Origin: Bacteroidaceae bacterium
Lineage (GTDB): Bacteria > Bacteroidota > Bacteroidia > Bacteroidales > Bacteroidaceae
Direction: 5' to 3'
DNA: 38,032 bases
Assembly: GCA_017940185.1 (NCBI GenBank)
Contig: JAGAZE010000018.1
Coordinates: forward strand, 1 to 38,032
Numbering within the stretch: the first letter of the stretch is position 1; every line of letters begins with the position of its first letter. Below, piece after piece: positions 1 to 9,555 of the stretch. The position numbers and the translations under genes are program-made. Below the pieces are notes generated by a model, which was not told the DNA's origin, made no database searches, and saw only the letters and a program-made list of their open reading frames with translations.

Positions 1-2
1 CA

Positions 3-137
3 ACAGCCAAAGTGGAAGGAATCAACAATAAAATCAAGGTCCTTAAAAGAGAGGCCTATGGATTCAGGGATGAACGATACTTTAAACTCAGACTATATGA
101 CCTGCATAACAAAGGCATCACGTCATTTCTCGGATGA
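3..137 (+). CDS. ISL3-family transposase, C-terminal end (cut by window edge)
   Basis: Forty-four residues and a TGA stop at 135-137 are readable in the frame that starts at base 3; the rest lies upstream of the window. The peptide carries the pattern VEGINNKIKVLKR followed by AYGFRDERYFKLRLYDLH, which I recognise as the conserved C-terminal end of ISL3-type DDE transposases common in Bacteroidetes. The E in VEGINNK is in the position of the last catalytic acid of that family (family knowledge). The stretch is AT-richer than the TamB gene that follows. The right end of the element should lie within the next few tens of bases; AACTCCTGCGGAAAGGCGA at 145-163 is a possible terminal repeat but cannot be tested without the left end. 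Family call fairly sure; intactness unknown. Confidence 0.8.
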   Translation, partial: TAKVEGINNKIKVLKREAYGFRDERYFKLRLYDLHNKGITSFLG

Positions 138-212
138 ACCATTCAACTCCTGCGGAAAGGCGAGGTGGGTGTGTGTTTTTTTGCGCAACACACCACAAAT
201 CGCCCTCCAAAT

Positions 213-244
213 TTTGCCGCAACCGACAACTATAGGTATCTTTG
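213..244 (+). promoter_or_regulatory. Bacteroidetes-type promoter of the tamB operon
   Basis: TTTG at 213-216 and TATCTTTG at 237-244 are 20 bp apart, matching the Bacteroidetes -33/-7 consensus TTTG-N19-TAnnTTTG. Transcription should begin near 250, which rules out the in-frame TTG at 242 as a start and supports ATG at 269. Confidence 0.75.
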
Positions 245-268
245 CAAGATAAAGCACACTGCATCGTC

Positions 269-3200
269 ATGACCATCAAGCCACGCAAGATACTGAAATG
301 GATAGGGATAGCGCTGCTCTCCCCTATCCTTTTGTTTGTGCTGCTGGTCATACTGCTCTACATCCCCCCTATTCAGAACTGGGTGGCGCAGCGTGTGTGC
401 TCCTACGCCTCCGAACAGACGGGCATGCAAATCAGCGTGGGGCACGTGAGTCTGAAGTTCCCCCTCGACCTGAGCATCAGCGACTTCCGCATGCTGAAGG
501 CCAACGACAGCATACCCGGTCTCACCGACACCATTGCCGATGTAGGCGAGCTGGTGGTCGACGTGCAGCTGTGGCCGCTGCTGAAGAGCAAGGTGGAGAT
601 CGACGGCTTTGATCTCTACCGCACACGACTCAACACCAACGGCTTCATTGCCAGCACCCGCGTGAAGGGAGAGCTGCAGCACCTGCATCTGGAAAGCCAC
701 AACATCAACCTGAAGGACAACACCGTGCGGGTGAACCATGCTGCGCTCACCGACGCGCGTTTCGACGTGAGCCTGAGCGACACCGTGCCCCCCGACACTA
801 CGGAGAGTGAGACAAAGTGGCGACTGCTCATCGACGATGTGCAGCTGACACGCACCGCACTCACACTGCACACACCACGCGACGAGAGCACCATACGTGC
901 CGACCTCGGCGAGCTGCAGGCCAAGGGAGGCTATGTCGATCTTGCCGCCAGCGACTACCGCCTGCAACACTTTGAACTGAAAGACGGCACCATAGGCTAC
1001 GACAACAACCTCGTCCCCGAGCCACGACAGACTAAGGGTGCAGCCGCAGCAACCGACCGTCCCCTCGATACCGACCATCTGCTGCTGACCGACGTCAACA
1101 TCGGTCTCGACTCGCTGGTGTACAAGGAGACCCCAGTGCTGCGCCACGGCCGACCCGTACGCGATGCCGAAGGCAACAAGGTAACCACCAGCCGCATCGA
1201 CGCGCAGCTGCGCCACTGCTCACTGCACGAGCAGAGCGGACTGCAGATTGACGACCTCTCGGGACACGTCACCCTGGCCGACGGCGTACTGAAGCTGCCC
1301 ACACTGCATATGCAGACACCCCACTCGCGACTGGATGCCAATGTGCAGGTGGACTTCAACAACCTGGGCGCCTCGCTGCGCGAAGGTCTCTACGCCGACA
1401 TCGACGGCAGCATAGGGCGTGCCGACATCATGCGCTTTGCAGGCAGCGCACTGCCACGGCAGGTAGCAGCACGCTGGCCCGCAGCCCCGCTGACAATCAA
1501 GGGACTGGTGCGCGGCAACATGCAGCGCATGGAGTTCAGCCACCTCAGCGTCAACCTGCCAGGCACCCTGCGCATGCAGACGAGCGGCTATGCCGAAAAC
1601 ATCAGCGGCGGCGGACCGCTGCGCGCCGACCTCACACTACACGCCACCACAGGCAATACCGCATGGCTTACCGATGCCTACCTCGACCCGCGCACCACGG
1701 GTGTGAACATTCCCGGCGGCATCACCCTCGACGGCCATGTGAAGATGAACGGCGAGAACTATTCGGGCAATGTGAGCATTGGTCAGGACGGCGGCACAGC
1801 GCGCGTGAAGGGTTTCTTCGACAGCCGTGCCATGCGCTACGACGCCACCGTCAGCGCACAGCACTTCCCACTGCACCACTTCCTGCCCGGACAGGGACTG
1901 TCGGCCTTCAGCGGCAATGTGAGCGTGAGGGGCAACGGCACCGACATCATGTCGCCCCACACCCACATCACCGCCGATGCCGACATACGCCAGCTGAGCT
2001 ACAACGGGCAGTCGCTGGCCGGCACGCGGCTGCATGCCACAGTGCGCGGCGGCCATATCAACGCCAACATCGCCAGCCGTCATCCGCTGCTGCAAGGCGA
2101 CATCAACCTCACTGCCACCACACGCGGCGGCACCATGGGCGCACTCATCGATGCCGATCTCTCGCGCGTCGACCTGCAGGCATTGGGCATCACCGACCGG
2201 CAACTGGTGACAGCCGGCCACCTCCATGCCGACGTGAAGACCGACCTGAAGAGTCACTATCAGGTGGACGGCACCGTGCGCAATCTCGCCATCACTCAGC
2301 GGCGCGGCGTCTACCATGCTGCCGACATCGACCTGCACCTGCTCTCGCGCCGCGACACACTCTATGCCCAGGTGGCCACCGGCGACATGCAACTGCGCCT
2401 CAACGCCGACAGCGGACACGAGCAGCTACTGGCACGCCTGCAGAAAGTGGGCAAGGCCTTCACCACACAGCTGCAACAGCGCAACCTGAAACAAGAAGAG
2501 CTCTATGCCATGCTGCCCGATATGCACATCGACCTCGAAGCAGGTCACAACAACATACTCGCCCACATACTGCGCGACAAGGAGATAGCCTTCAGTCAGG
2601 CCGCCATACACCTCTCCACGGCACCTCACACAGGCATCAACGGCAGCATAGCCCTCGACTCGGTGGCTACCGCCGACATGCTCATCGACGTGGCACGCCT
2701 GAACCTCAGCACACACGACAACACACTCAACTTCGACGGACAGGTGCGTAACAACGCACAAAATCCCTACTACACCTTCAACCTGCTCTTCGACGGACAG
2801 CAACAGGAACGCGGCATAGCCCTCAACACAAAACTCTACGACAGCAAGGAGCGACTGGCAGTGAAACTGGGCGCCGCCACAGAAATGCACGACAACGGCA
2901 TGCAACTGGTGATGACCGACCTCAATCCCGTGCTGGCCTACAAGCAGTTTAGCGTAAATGCCGACAATCGCATCTTCCTCGCCTCCGACAAGCGACTCTC
3001 CGCACAGCTCATGCTGCGCGCCGACGACAACACCTCCATACAGATATACACCAACGACGACAACACCGAGGCGCTGCAAGACCTTACCGTGAGCGTGCAG
3101 CAAATCGACCTGAAGGCGCTCACCGAGCCACTGCCCTTCCTGCCACAGCTGGGCGGCATACTCAACGGCGACTACCACATCATACAGACAGAAAACCAGT

Positions 3201-5044
3201 TCTCCGTGTCCACCGCCATGGAGATTGCCGACATGGAGCTGGAAGGATGCAGGCTGGGCAACATCGGCGCCGATCTGGTATACATCCCCAAGTCCGACGG
3301 CAGCCACTTCGTCGACGGCATCCTCTCGCAAGACGGCAGCGAGGTGTGCACCCTCAACGGCTCGTACCTGCCCGACGGAGAAGGCGGCCTCAACGCCACG
3401 CTGGGCATGCAGCGCTTCCCCCTGGCCATGGTCAACGGCTTCCTGGGCGATGGTTTCATCGCCCTGCGCGGATATGCCAACGGCGACATCAGCGTGCGCG
3501 GACCGCTCTCGCAACTCGACATCGACGGACAGCTGCTCACCGACTCGGCTTACGTAGACCTGCCCAACTACGGCATCGCACTGCGCTTCGACGACCGACC
3601 GCTGCACTTCCACCACAGCACACTGAAGTTTGACAACTTCCGGCTCTACGGCTACAACAACGAGCCGCTCACACTCAATGGCGCACTCGACTTCCGACGC
3701 TTCGACAGCATGACGCTCTCGCTGCGCATGATGGCACGCAACTTCCAACTCATCAACGCCAAGGAGACACCACAGGCCGAGGCCTACGGCAAGGCATTCA
3801 TCAACTTCTTCGGCATGGTAAGCGGTCCCGTCAGCCAACTCACCATGCGCGGACGCGCCGACATACTGGGTGCCACCGACATGACCTATGTGCTGAAGGA
3901 TTCGCCGCTGACCACCGACAACCGCCTGCAGGAACTGGTGACCTTCGTCGACTTCAGCGACACTACTGCCGTGCAGACCAAGAAGGCAGAACTGTCGGGC
4001 ATCGACATGGACCTCACCCTGCACATCGACGAGGCAGCACACATCAAGTGCGACCTCAATGCCGACCACTCCAACTATATCGACCTGATAGGCGGTGGCG
4101 ACCTGCGCCTGCAAACTACGGCAGCAGAGGGATTCCGACTTACGGGCAAGTATACACTGGCCAATGGCGAGATGAAATACTCGCTGCCCGTCATCCCGCT
4201 GAAGACCTTCCACATCAAGGATGGCAGCTACATAGAGTTCAGCGGCGACCCCGAAAATCCCACCCTGCACATCACCGCCGTGGAGAAGACATCGGCTGCC
4301 GTGAGCGACGGAGGAGGAGCCAGCCGCACCGTCGACTTCGAATGTGGCGTGGTAGTAACACAGACACTGCAAAACATGGGACTGGAATTTGTCATCGAAG
4401 CCCCCGAAGACATGACCGTCACCAACGAGCTCAACACGCTCTCCAAGGAGGAGCGCGGCAAGATAGCCGTCACGATGCTCACCACAGGCATGTATCTCGG
4501 CGACGGAGGAGGCAGCGGCAACCTCAACATGAACAACGCACTCGGCGCATTCCTGCAAAGCGAAATCAACAACATCACCGGCAAGGCACTGCGCACACTC
4601 GACCTGCAATTTGGAGTAGACAACACCACCGATGCCAGCGGAGCACTACACACCGACTACTCGTTTAAGTTTGCCAAGCGCTTCTGGAACAACCGCCTGA
4701 AGATTTCCATCGGCGGCAAGGTGTCGACAGGTGCCGAGGTGTACAATCAGGACAATTCCTTCCTCGACAACGTGACATTCGAATACCGCCTGAGCCCCAC
4801 ATCCAACAAGTATGTCAACCTGTTCTACGACCGCAACAGCTACGACTGGATAGAGGGCAACGTGGGCAAATATGGTGCAGGCTTCCTATGGAAGCGCAAG
4901 GTGCAGCACTTCCGCGACATCTTCCGCTTCAAGAGCGACCGCCCCACCCTGCCCCTGCGTCCCCTGCGCCGCGACAGCACCGCCACGCTGCCACAGCTGC
5001 GCCGCGACAGCACACTCACCACCACAACAACGCCACAACCATGA
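269..5044 (+). CDS. tamB: TamB-like translocation/assembly protein (DUF490 C-terminus)
   Basis: A 1591-residue protein with one N-terminal membrane helix (about residues 8-30, rich in L, I, P) followed by a short region resembling AsmA-like starts (NWVAQRVCSYASEQTG) and more than 1400 residues of repetitive beta-strand sequence with many D, N and T. The last 350 residues, ending in beta-hairpin sequence around FAKRFWNNRLKISIGGK, match the TamB/DUF490 C-terminal domain. Family knowledge: TamB spans the periplasm as a lipid-conducting or outer-membrane assembly groove and pairs with TamA. The next gene is a TamA/BamA-like protein whose ATG overlaps this stop codon by four bases, so translation is probably coupled. 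ATG 269 is chosen because an upstream TTG lies inside the promoter. The extreme C-terminus is an unusual basic/Thr-rich tail with RRDST repeated. Confidence 0.88.
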   Translation: MTIKPRKILKWIGIALLSPILLFVLLVILLYIPPIQNWVAQRVCSYASEQTGMQISVGHVSLKFPLDLSISDFRMLKANDSIPGLTDTIADVGELVVDVQLWPLLKSKVEIDGFDLYRTRLNTNGFIASTRVKGELQHLHLESHNINLKDNTVRVNHAALTDARFDVSLSDTVPPDTTESETKWRLLIDDVQLTRTALTLHTPRDESTIRADLGELQAKGGYVDLAASDYRLQHFELKDGTIGYDNNLVPEPRQTKGAAAATDRPLDTDHLLLTDVNIGLDSLVYKETPVLRHGRPVRDAEGNKVTTSRIDAQLRHCSLHEQSGLQIDDLSGHVTLADGVLKLPTLHMQTPHSRLDANVQVDFNNLGASLREGLYADIDGSIGRADIMRFAGSALPRQVAARWPAAPLTIKGLVRGNMQRMEFSHLSVNLPGTLRMQTSGYAENISGGGPLRADLTLHATTGNTAWLTDAYLDPRTTGVNIPGGITLDGHVKMNGENYSGNVSIGQDGGTARVKGFFDSRAMRYDATVSAQHFPLHHFLPGQGLSAFSGNVSVRGNGTDIMSPHTHITADADIRQLSYNGQSLAGTRLHATVRGGHINANIASRHPLLQGDINLTATTRGGTMGALIDADLSRVDLQALGITDRQLVTAGHLHADVKTDLKSHYQVDGTVRNLAITQRRGVYHAADIDLHLLSRRDTLYAQVATGDMQLRLNADSGHEQLLARLQKVGKAFTTQLQQRNLKQEELYAMLPDMHIDLEAGHNNILAHILRDKEIAFSQAAIHLSTAPHTGINGSIALDSVATADMLIDVARLNLSTHDNTLNFDGQVRNNAQNPYYTFNLLFDGQQQERGIALNTKLYDSKERLAVKLGAATEMHDNGMQLVMTDLNPVLAYKQFSVNADNRIFLASDKRLSAQLMLRADDNTSIQIYTNDDNTEALQDLTVSVQQIDLKALTEPLPFLPQLGGILNGDYHIIQTENQFSVSTAMEIADMELEGCRLGNIGADLVYIPKSDGSHFVDGILSQDGSEVCTLNGSYLPDGEGGLNATLGMQRFPLAMVNGFLGDGFIALRGYANGDISVRGPLSQLDIDGQLLTDSAYVDLPNYGIALRFDDRPLHFHHSTLKFDNFRLYGYNNEPLTLNGALDFRRFDSMTLSLRMMARNFQLINAKETPQAEAYGKAFINFFGMVSGPVSQLTMRGRADILGATDMTYVLKDSPLTTDNRLQELVTFVDFSDTTAVQTKKAELSGIDMDLTLHIDEAAHIKCDLNADHSNYIDLIGGGDLRLQTTAAEGFRLTGKYTLANGEMKYSLPVIPLKTFHIKDGSYIEFSGDPENPTLHITAVEKTSAAVSDGGGASRTVDFECGVVVTQTLQNMGLEFVIEAPEDMTVTNELNTLSKEERGKIAVTMLTTGMYLGDGGGSGNLNMNNALGAFLQSEINNITGKALRTLDLQFGVDNTTDASGALHTDYSFKFAKRFWNNRLKISIGGKVSTGAEVYNQDNSFLDNVTFEYRLSPTSNKYVNLFYDRNSYDWIEGNVGKYGAGFLWKRKVQHFRDIFRFKSDRPTLPLRPLRRDSTATLPQLRRDSTLTTTTTPQP

Positions 5045-7386
5045 GCCATACGCTGACCACCCTGCTACGCCACCTATCGTGCGCCGCCATACTACTCACG
5101 GCAGCCGCCTGCTCCACCACGAGCAAGCTGGCGGAGGGAGAGCATCTCTACATAGGCCTCGACCACATCAACTTCAGCAACTACGAGGCCAACGACCAGG
5201 CCACCTTCACCAAGGAGGAGGTGGAAGCCGTGCTGGAATGCGAGCCTAACGGTGCACTCTTCGGCAGCAGCTACCACCGCACACCCTTCCCTTATGGCCT
5301 GTGGGTGTGGAATGCCTTCTCGGGATCGACGACGGCAGTGGGCAAATGGATCAACAATAGCTTTGGCAAGGCGCCCGTGACCATCAGCGGCGTCAATCCC
5401 AAGCTGCGCGCCTCGGTGGCGCAGTCGACACTGCAAGCCCACGGCTACCTGCGCGGCAACGTGGAGAGCACCATCGTGCCGTCGAAGAAGCCCAAGAAGC
5501 AACGCATAGGCTACGACGTCGATATGGGGCACCTGTTCCGCCTCGACTCCGTGGCCTACGTCAACTTCCCCGCCACCACCGACAGCATCATGGAGACGAC
5601 AGCTGCCGACCGACTGTTGCAACGCGGCACGCCCTTCGACGTGGGCACACTCGACGAAGAGCGCACACGGCTGAGCAACCTCTTCCGCAACAACGGATAC
5701 TTCTACTTCCAGCCGGGCTACATCAGCTACTTTGCCGACACCGTGGCAGTGCCCGGACAGGTGCAGCTGCGCGTACACATGGCCGACAGCCTCGACGCGC
5801 GCGTGTATAGAAAGTGGTATATAGGCAACATCGACATCAACCTGCGCCACACCATGCGCGAGCAGCTCGACAACCAGCAGGGACGGCGACGCTTCACGGC
5901 ACACTACCGCGGGCAGCGCATCCCCCTGCGATGGAGTGTGCTGAGCCGGGGCATACGCATGAGGAAAGGAAAGATATATCGCTACGACGACTATGCCGCC
6001 ACCATCAAGGCGCTCAATGCCAAGGGCGTGTTCTCGTCGGTCGACTGCCGCTTCACACCCCGACAGCAGACCACCGACACGCAGCTCGCCACCGACAGCA
6101 CGCACAACGTCGACACCCTCGACGTGAGCATCAACTGCCTCTTCGACAAGCCCTACGATGTGTATCTGCAAACCAACATCACAGGCAAGACCAACGGCTT
6201 CATCGGTCCCGGGCTGGTGGTGGGCCTCACCAAGAAGAACGCCCTGCGCGGTGCCGAGCTGCTCGACATCAACGTGCACGGCAACTACGAGTGGCAGACA
6301 CGTCACGAAGCAGAGGGAACATCCAACAGCATACACTCCTACGAATATGGTGCCGACGTGTCGCTCGACATGCCGCGCCTGCTCGTGCCCTTCCGCACAC
6401 GCCCCTTCCGACGCTTCGCACCCTCCACCACTGTCAAGGCATCGTTCAACGTGGTGAACCGCGCCAAATACTTCCGCCGACACATCGTATCGGGAGAACT
6501 GACCTACAAATTCCAGACCTCGGAGCGTTCGCGCCATCAGTTCAGCCCACTCATCTTTGAATACAACTACATGAGTCACCAGACGCAGCAGTTTGTAGAG
6601 TTTCTGCAATCGGCACCCTACCTCGAAGTGGCCATGCGCGACCAGTTTGTGCCCAAGATGCGCTACGTCTACACCTACACCTCACCCGCCACCTACCGCC
6701 ACCCCATCTATTGGGAAACCTCCATCAGTGAGGCAGGCAACCTGCTGGCAGCAGGCTACAGCCTGGCAGGCAAGCACTGGAGCGAGAAGGAGAAGAAACT
6801 CTTCAGCAATCCCTTCGCACAGTTTGTGCGGCTGGAGACTGACTGGCGCAAGACGTGGACCGTGGGCACCCACTCACAACTCGTCGCCCACGTGGGAGCA
6901 GGCATCATCTACTCCTTCGGCAACGCCACACAGAGCCCCTACTCGGAGCAGTTCTACGTGGGCGGTGCCAACAGCATACGCGCCTTCAACGTGCGCAGCA
7001 TCGGACCAGGCACCTATCACAGCGCCGACCCGAAGCTGTCGTTCCTCGACCAGACGGGCGACATCAAGCTGCAACTCAACTTAGAGTACCGCATGCGACT
7101 CTTCGGCAACCTCAACGGCGCCGTCTTCCTCGACGCCGGCAACGTGTGGACCACACGCAAGGATGCCTACCGCGAGGGAAGCAAGCTCAAAGGCAGCCAA
7201 CTGCTCGACCAGCTTGCACTGGGCACCGGCATAGGACTGCGCTACGACCTCGACTTCTTCGTCGTCAGACTTGACTGGGGCATCGGCATCCACCTGCCCT
7301 ACGACACCGGAAAAAAAGGATACTACAACATACCTAAGTTTAAAGACGGACAGAGCATACACCTAGCTATAGGCTACCCGTTCTGA
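5041..7386 (+). CDS. tamA: TamA/BamA-family outer-membrane beta-barrel lipoprotein
   Basis: A 781-residue protein starting at the ATG that overlaps the TamB stop (ATGA). Residues 1-22 form a lipoprotein signal with lipobox TAAAC followed by STTSKL, typical of Bacteroidetes TamL-type BamA paralogues. The N-terminal half (roughly 30-440) is soluble and POTRA-like; the second half is a beta-barrel of the bacterial surface antigen (D15/Omp85) type. The motif YVGGANSIRAFNVRSIGPG near residue 640-660 is the characteristic barrel region, and the protein ends in aromatic F (HLAIGYPF) as expected for a barrel sorting signal. With TamB it should form an inner-to-outer-membrane assembly or lipid transport system. 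A longer upstream reading frame from 4888 exists but lies wholly in TamB and would hide the signal peptide, so it is rejected. Confidence 0.88.
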   Translation: MSHTLTTLLRHLSCAAILLTAAACSTTSKLAEGEHLYIGLDHINFSNYEANDQATFTKEEVEAVLECEPNGALFGSSYHRTPFPYGLWVWNAFSGSTTAVGKWINNSFGKAPVTISGVNPKLRASVAQSTLQAHGYLRGNVESTIVPSKKPKKQRIGYDVDMGHLFRLDSVAYVNFPATTDSIMETTAADRLLQRGTPFDVGTLDEERTRLSNLFRNNGYFYFQPGYISYFADTVAVPGQVQLRVHMADSLDARVYRKWYIGNIDINLRHTMREQLDNQQGRRRFTAHYRGQRIPLRWSVLSRGIRMRKGKIYRYDDYAATIKALNAKGVFSSVDCRFTPRQQTTDTQLATDSTHNVDTLDVSINCLFDKPYDVYLQTNITGKTNGFIGPGLVVGLTKKNALRGAELLDINVHGNYEWQTRHEAEGTSNSIHSYEYGADVSLDMPRLLVPFRTRPFRRFAPSTTVKASFNVVNRAKYFRRHIVSGELTYKFQTSERSRHQFSPLIFEYNYMSHQTQQFVEFLQSAPYLEVAMRDQFVPKMRYVYTYTSPATYRHPIYWETSISEAGNLLAAGYSLAGKHWSEKEKKLFSNPFAQFVRLETDWRKTWTVGTHSQLVAHVGAGIIYSFGNATQSPYSEQFYVGGANSIRAFNVRSIGPGTYHSADPKLSFLDQTGDIKLQLNLEYRMRLFGNLNGAVFLDAGNVWTTRKDAYREGSKLKGSQLLDQLALGTGIGLRYDLDFFVVRLDWGIGIHLPYDTGKKGYYNIPKFKDGQSIHLAIGYPF

Positions 7387-7413
7387 TCAAACCCATAACC
7401 CTCATAACTCCCC

Positions 7414-8985
7414 ATGACCAACGCCTCACTACTTTGGGTCGACGACGAGATGGAACTGCTGCGCGCCCACGTCCTCTTCCTTGAAAACAAGGGCTACCAG
7501 CTCACCACCGTCACCAACGGCAGCGATGCCATAGAACAGTGCCGCACACAGCACTTCGACCTCATACTGCTCGACGAGATGATGCCAGGCCTCTCCGGAC
7601 TGGAGACCCTGCAACGCATCAAAGACCTGCAACCCGACACACCTGTGGTGATGGTGACAAAGAGCGAGGAAGAAAACATCATGGACCAGGCCATCGGTTC
7701 CAAGATTGCCGACTACCTCATCAAACCTGTCAACCCCAACCAGATACTGCTCACGCTGAAGAAGAACATACACCGTCGCGACCTGGTGGCCGAGGTGGTG
7801 AACAGCAACTATCAGCAGGCTTTCCGCGAGCTGGCCATGCAGATAGCCGACAGCCGCACCATCGACGACTGGAAAGACATCTATCGCCGACTGGTGAGAT
7901 GGGAGCTCGACCTGAGCAGCACCGACAGCGCCATGACAGAGCTGCTCATGCAGCAGAAGGAAGAGGCCAACCACGAGTTTGCACGCTACATACGCCGACA
8001 CTACCTCGACTGGATTGAGGCACGCACCAACCGCCAGCCACAGGACGACATGCCGCTGATGAGTCCCGACATCTTCAAGAGCCACATCTTCCCACTGCTC
8101 AACGAGGGGGAAAAGGTGTTCCTCATCGTGGTCGACAACCTGCGCTACGACCAATGGCTCACCATGGCCAGCGACCTGCGCGAGAGCTTCGACATCGACG
8201 AGCAGCTCTACCTCAGCATATTGCCCACCGCCACACAGTATGCACGCAACGCTATCTTCAGCGGACTCATGCCGCGGCAGATTGCCGAGATGTTTCCACA
8301 ACTATGGGTAGACGAAGACGAGGAGGAAGGAAAAAACCTCAACGAAGAACCACTCATACGCACACAAATGGAACGCTACCGCCGACGCAACACCTTCTCC
8401 TATCATAAGGTGAACGACTCGCAACGCGCCGAGCAACTCATGCAACAACTCAACAACCTCAAGCAAAACGACCTCAACGTGGTGGTGGTCAACTTCATCG
8501 ACATGCTCTCCCACGCCCGCACCGAGTCGAAGATGGTGCGCGAGCTGGCCAACAACGAGGCGGCCTACCGCTCCATCACACTCAGCTGGCTGCGACACTC
8601 CGTGATGGCCGAACTGCTCAAGGCACTGGCACAGAGCCAGTATAAAGTGGTGATTACCACCGACCACGGCTCCATACGCACCAACCGCCCCGTAAAAATC
8701 ATAGGCGACCGCAACACCAACACCAACCTGAGATACAAACTGGGCAAAAACCTGTCGTTCAACGAGAAGGAACTCTTCGTCATCCGCAACCCGCGACAGG
8801 CACAGTTGCCGGCACCCAACATCTCAACAGCCTACGTGTTCGCCACAGGCGACGACTTCTTTGCATATCCCAACAACTACAACTACTATGTGTCGTACTA
8901 CAAAAACACCTTCCAACATGGCGGCATCTCTATGGAGGAGATGCTCGTGCCACTCGTCACGCTCACACCGCGCAACCGCCAGTAG
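7414..8985 (+). CDS. porX: PorX-type response regulator with PglZ phosphodiesterase domain
   Basis: A 523-residue protein. Residues 1-120 are a CheY-like receiver: acidic pair D10-D11, phosphoacceptor D54 in LILLDEMMPG, T82 and K104 in the usual places. The C-terminal half (about 200-520) is an alkaline-phosphatase-fold PglZ domain with metal or active-site motifs IVVDNLRYDQW, ILPTATQYARN, VVNFIDMLSH and VITTDHGS. This architecture is that of PorX, which with the kinase PorY controls type IX secretion genes in Porphyromonas (family knowledge); length is close to the usual 515-520. It lies 27 bp after tamA and before a DUF4251 lipoprotein, so probably one transcript. No PorY kinase is in the window. 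The region between the two domains (about 125-195) is helical and charged. Confidence 0.92.
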   Translation: MTNASLLWVDDEMELLRAHVLFLENKGYQLTTVTNGSDAIEQCRTQHFDLILLDEMMPGLSGLETLQRIKDLQPDTPVVMVTKSEEENIMDQAIGSKIADYLIKPVNPNQILLTLKKNIHRRDLVAEVVNSNYQQAFRELAMQIADSRTIDDWKDIYRRLVRWELDLSSTDSAMTELLMQQKEEANHEFARYIRRHYLDWIEARTNRQPQDDMPLMSPDIFKSHIFPLLNEGEKVFLIVVDNLRYDQWLTMASDLRESFDIDEQLYLSILPTATQYARNAIFSGLMPRQIAEMFPQLWVDEDEEEGKNLNEEPLIRTQMERYRRRNTFSYHKVNDSQRAEQLMQQLNNLKQNDLNVVVVNFIDMLSHARTESKMVRELANNEAAYRSITLSWLRHSVMAELLKALAQSQYKVVITTDHGSIRTNRPVKIIGDRNTNTNLRYKLGKNLSFNEKELFVIRNPRQAQLPAPNISTAYVFATGDDFFAYPNNYNYYVSYYKNTFQHGGISMEEMLVPLVTLTPRNRQ

Positions 8986-9457
8986 GCTGGCCACGCTGCT
9001 CACCGCCACCCTGATGCTCACGGCGTGCAGCAGCCTCTTCCTGGCACGCGACAAAGACGGCATGATAACGGGCGACATACCCGTGACCTACGCATCGGGC
9101 ATGAACGTAAAAGCATCGTTCAACTATGCCACACCCATCATCGGCAAACCCATACAACTCACCGCACCCTACTACGTGGAGGTGCGCAACGACTCGCTCA
9201 TCTCCTACCTGCCCTACTTCGGCCGCGCCGACTATGTGCCCTACGGTGGAGGCAAGGCACTCGACTTTGCCGTGCCCATACTGCGCATCGACATCACACA
9301 CAACGAAAAGAAACAACGCGACACCTATTACATAGAGGTGCAGACCGACGAAGACTACCACTTCTATGAGTTGCAGCTCTACTCCAACGGACGCGCCTCG
9401 CTTGATGTGCGCTCACGGCAGCGCGACCTCATACGCTTTGAGGGATATAAGGAATAG
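8918..9457 (+). CDS. DUF4251 lipoprotein
   Basis: About 179 residues. After a basic, Arg/Ser-rich start comes a hydrophobic stretch LATLLTATLMLTA and a lipobox Cys (LTAC), so an exported lipoprotein is likely. The body has the DUF4251 signature: YYVEVRNDSLISYLPYFGRA, a glycine-rich PYGGGKALDF segment and a final strand with GRASLDVRSRQR. Members are found in Bacteroidetes; function is unknown. The start is uncertain: ATG 8918 overlaps porX by 68 bases and gives an unusually long positively charged n-region (22 residues); a non-ATG start nearer the hydrophobic stretch, such as CTG just after the porX stop, would give a normal signal. It ends just before a strong stem-loop, so it closes the tamB-tamA-porX transcript. 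Confidence 0.8.
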   Translation: MAASLWRRCSCHSSRSHRATASRLATLLTATLMLTACSSLFLARDKDGMITGDIPVTYASGMNVKASFNYATPIIGKPIQLTAPYYVEVRNDSLISYLPYFGRADYVPYGGGKALDFAVPILRIDITHNEKKQRDTYYIEVQTDEDYHFYELQLYSNGRASLDVRSRQRDLIRFEGYKE

Positions 9458-9478
9458 GTCATCACACACACACCCTAC

Positions 9479-9540
9479 CCTACACACACATCATCGCCCA
9501 ACGCTAAGCTGTCAGCATTGGGCGATGATGTGTGTGTAGG
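9479..9540. terminator. Long hairpin between convergent genes, probable bidirectional terminator
   Basis: A 27-bp stem (9479-9505 with 9514-9540, one G-T type mismatch at 9502) encloses an 8-base loop. It lies between the DUF4251 stop at 9457 and the arginine deiminase stop at 9556, which converge. There is no clear T tract on either side. Confidence 0.75.
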
Positions 9541-9555
9541 TACAGGCTTGCGCTG

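Noticed and set aside
2426-4609. Long minus-strand open frame (727 codons) inside tamB
   Set aside because: It is antisense to a well-supported TamB gene, has no family features, and arises from the codon bias of GC-rich sequence. The same holds for the frames at 20034-22049 (-), 28669-30114 (+), 5092-6609 (-) and 31332-32423 (-).
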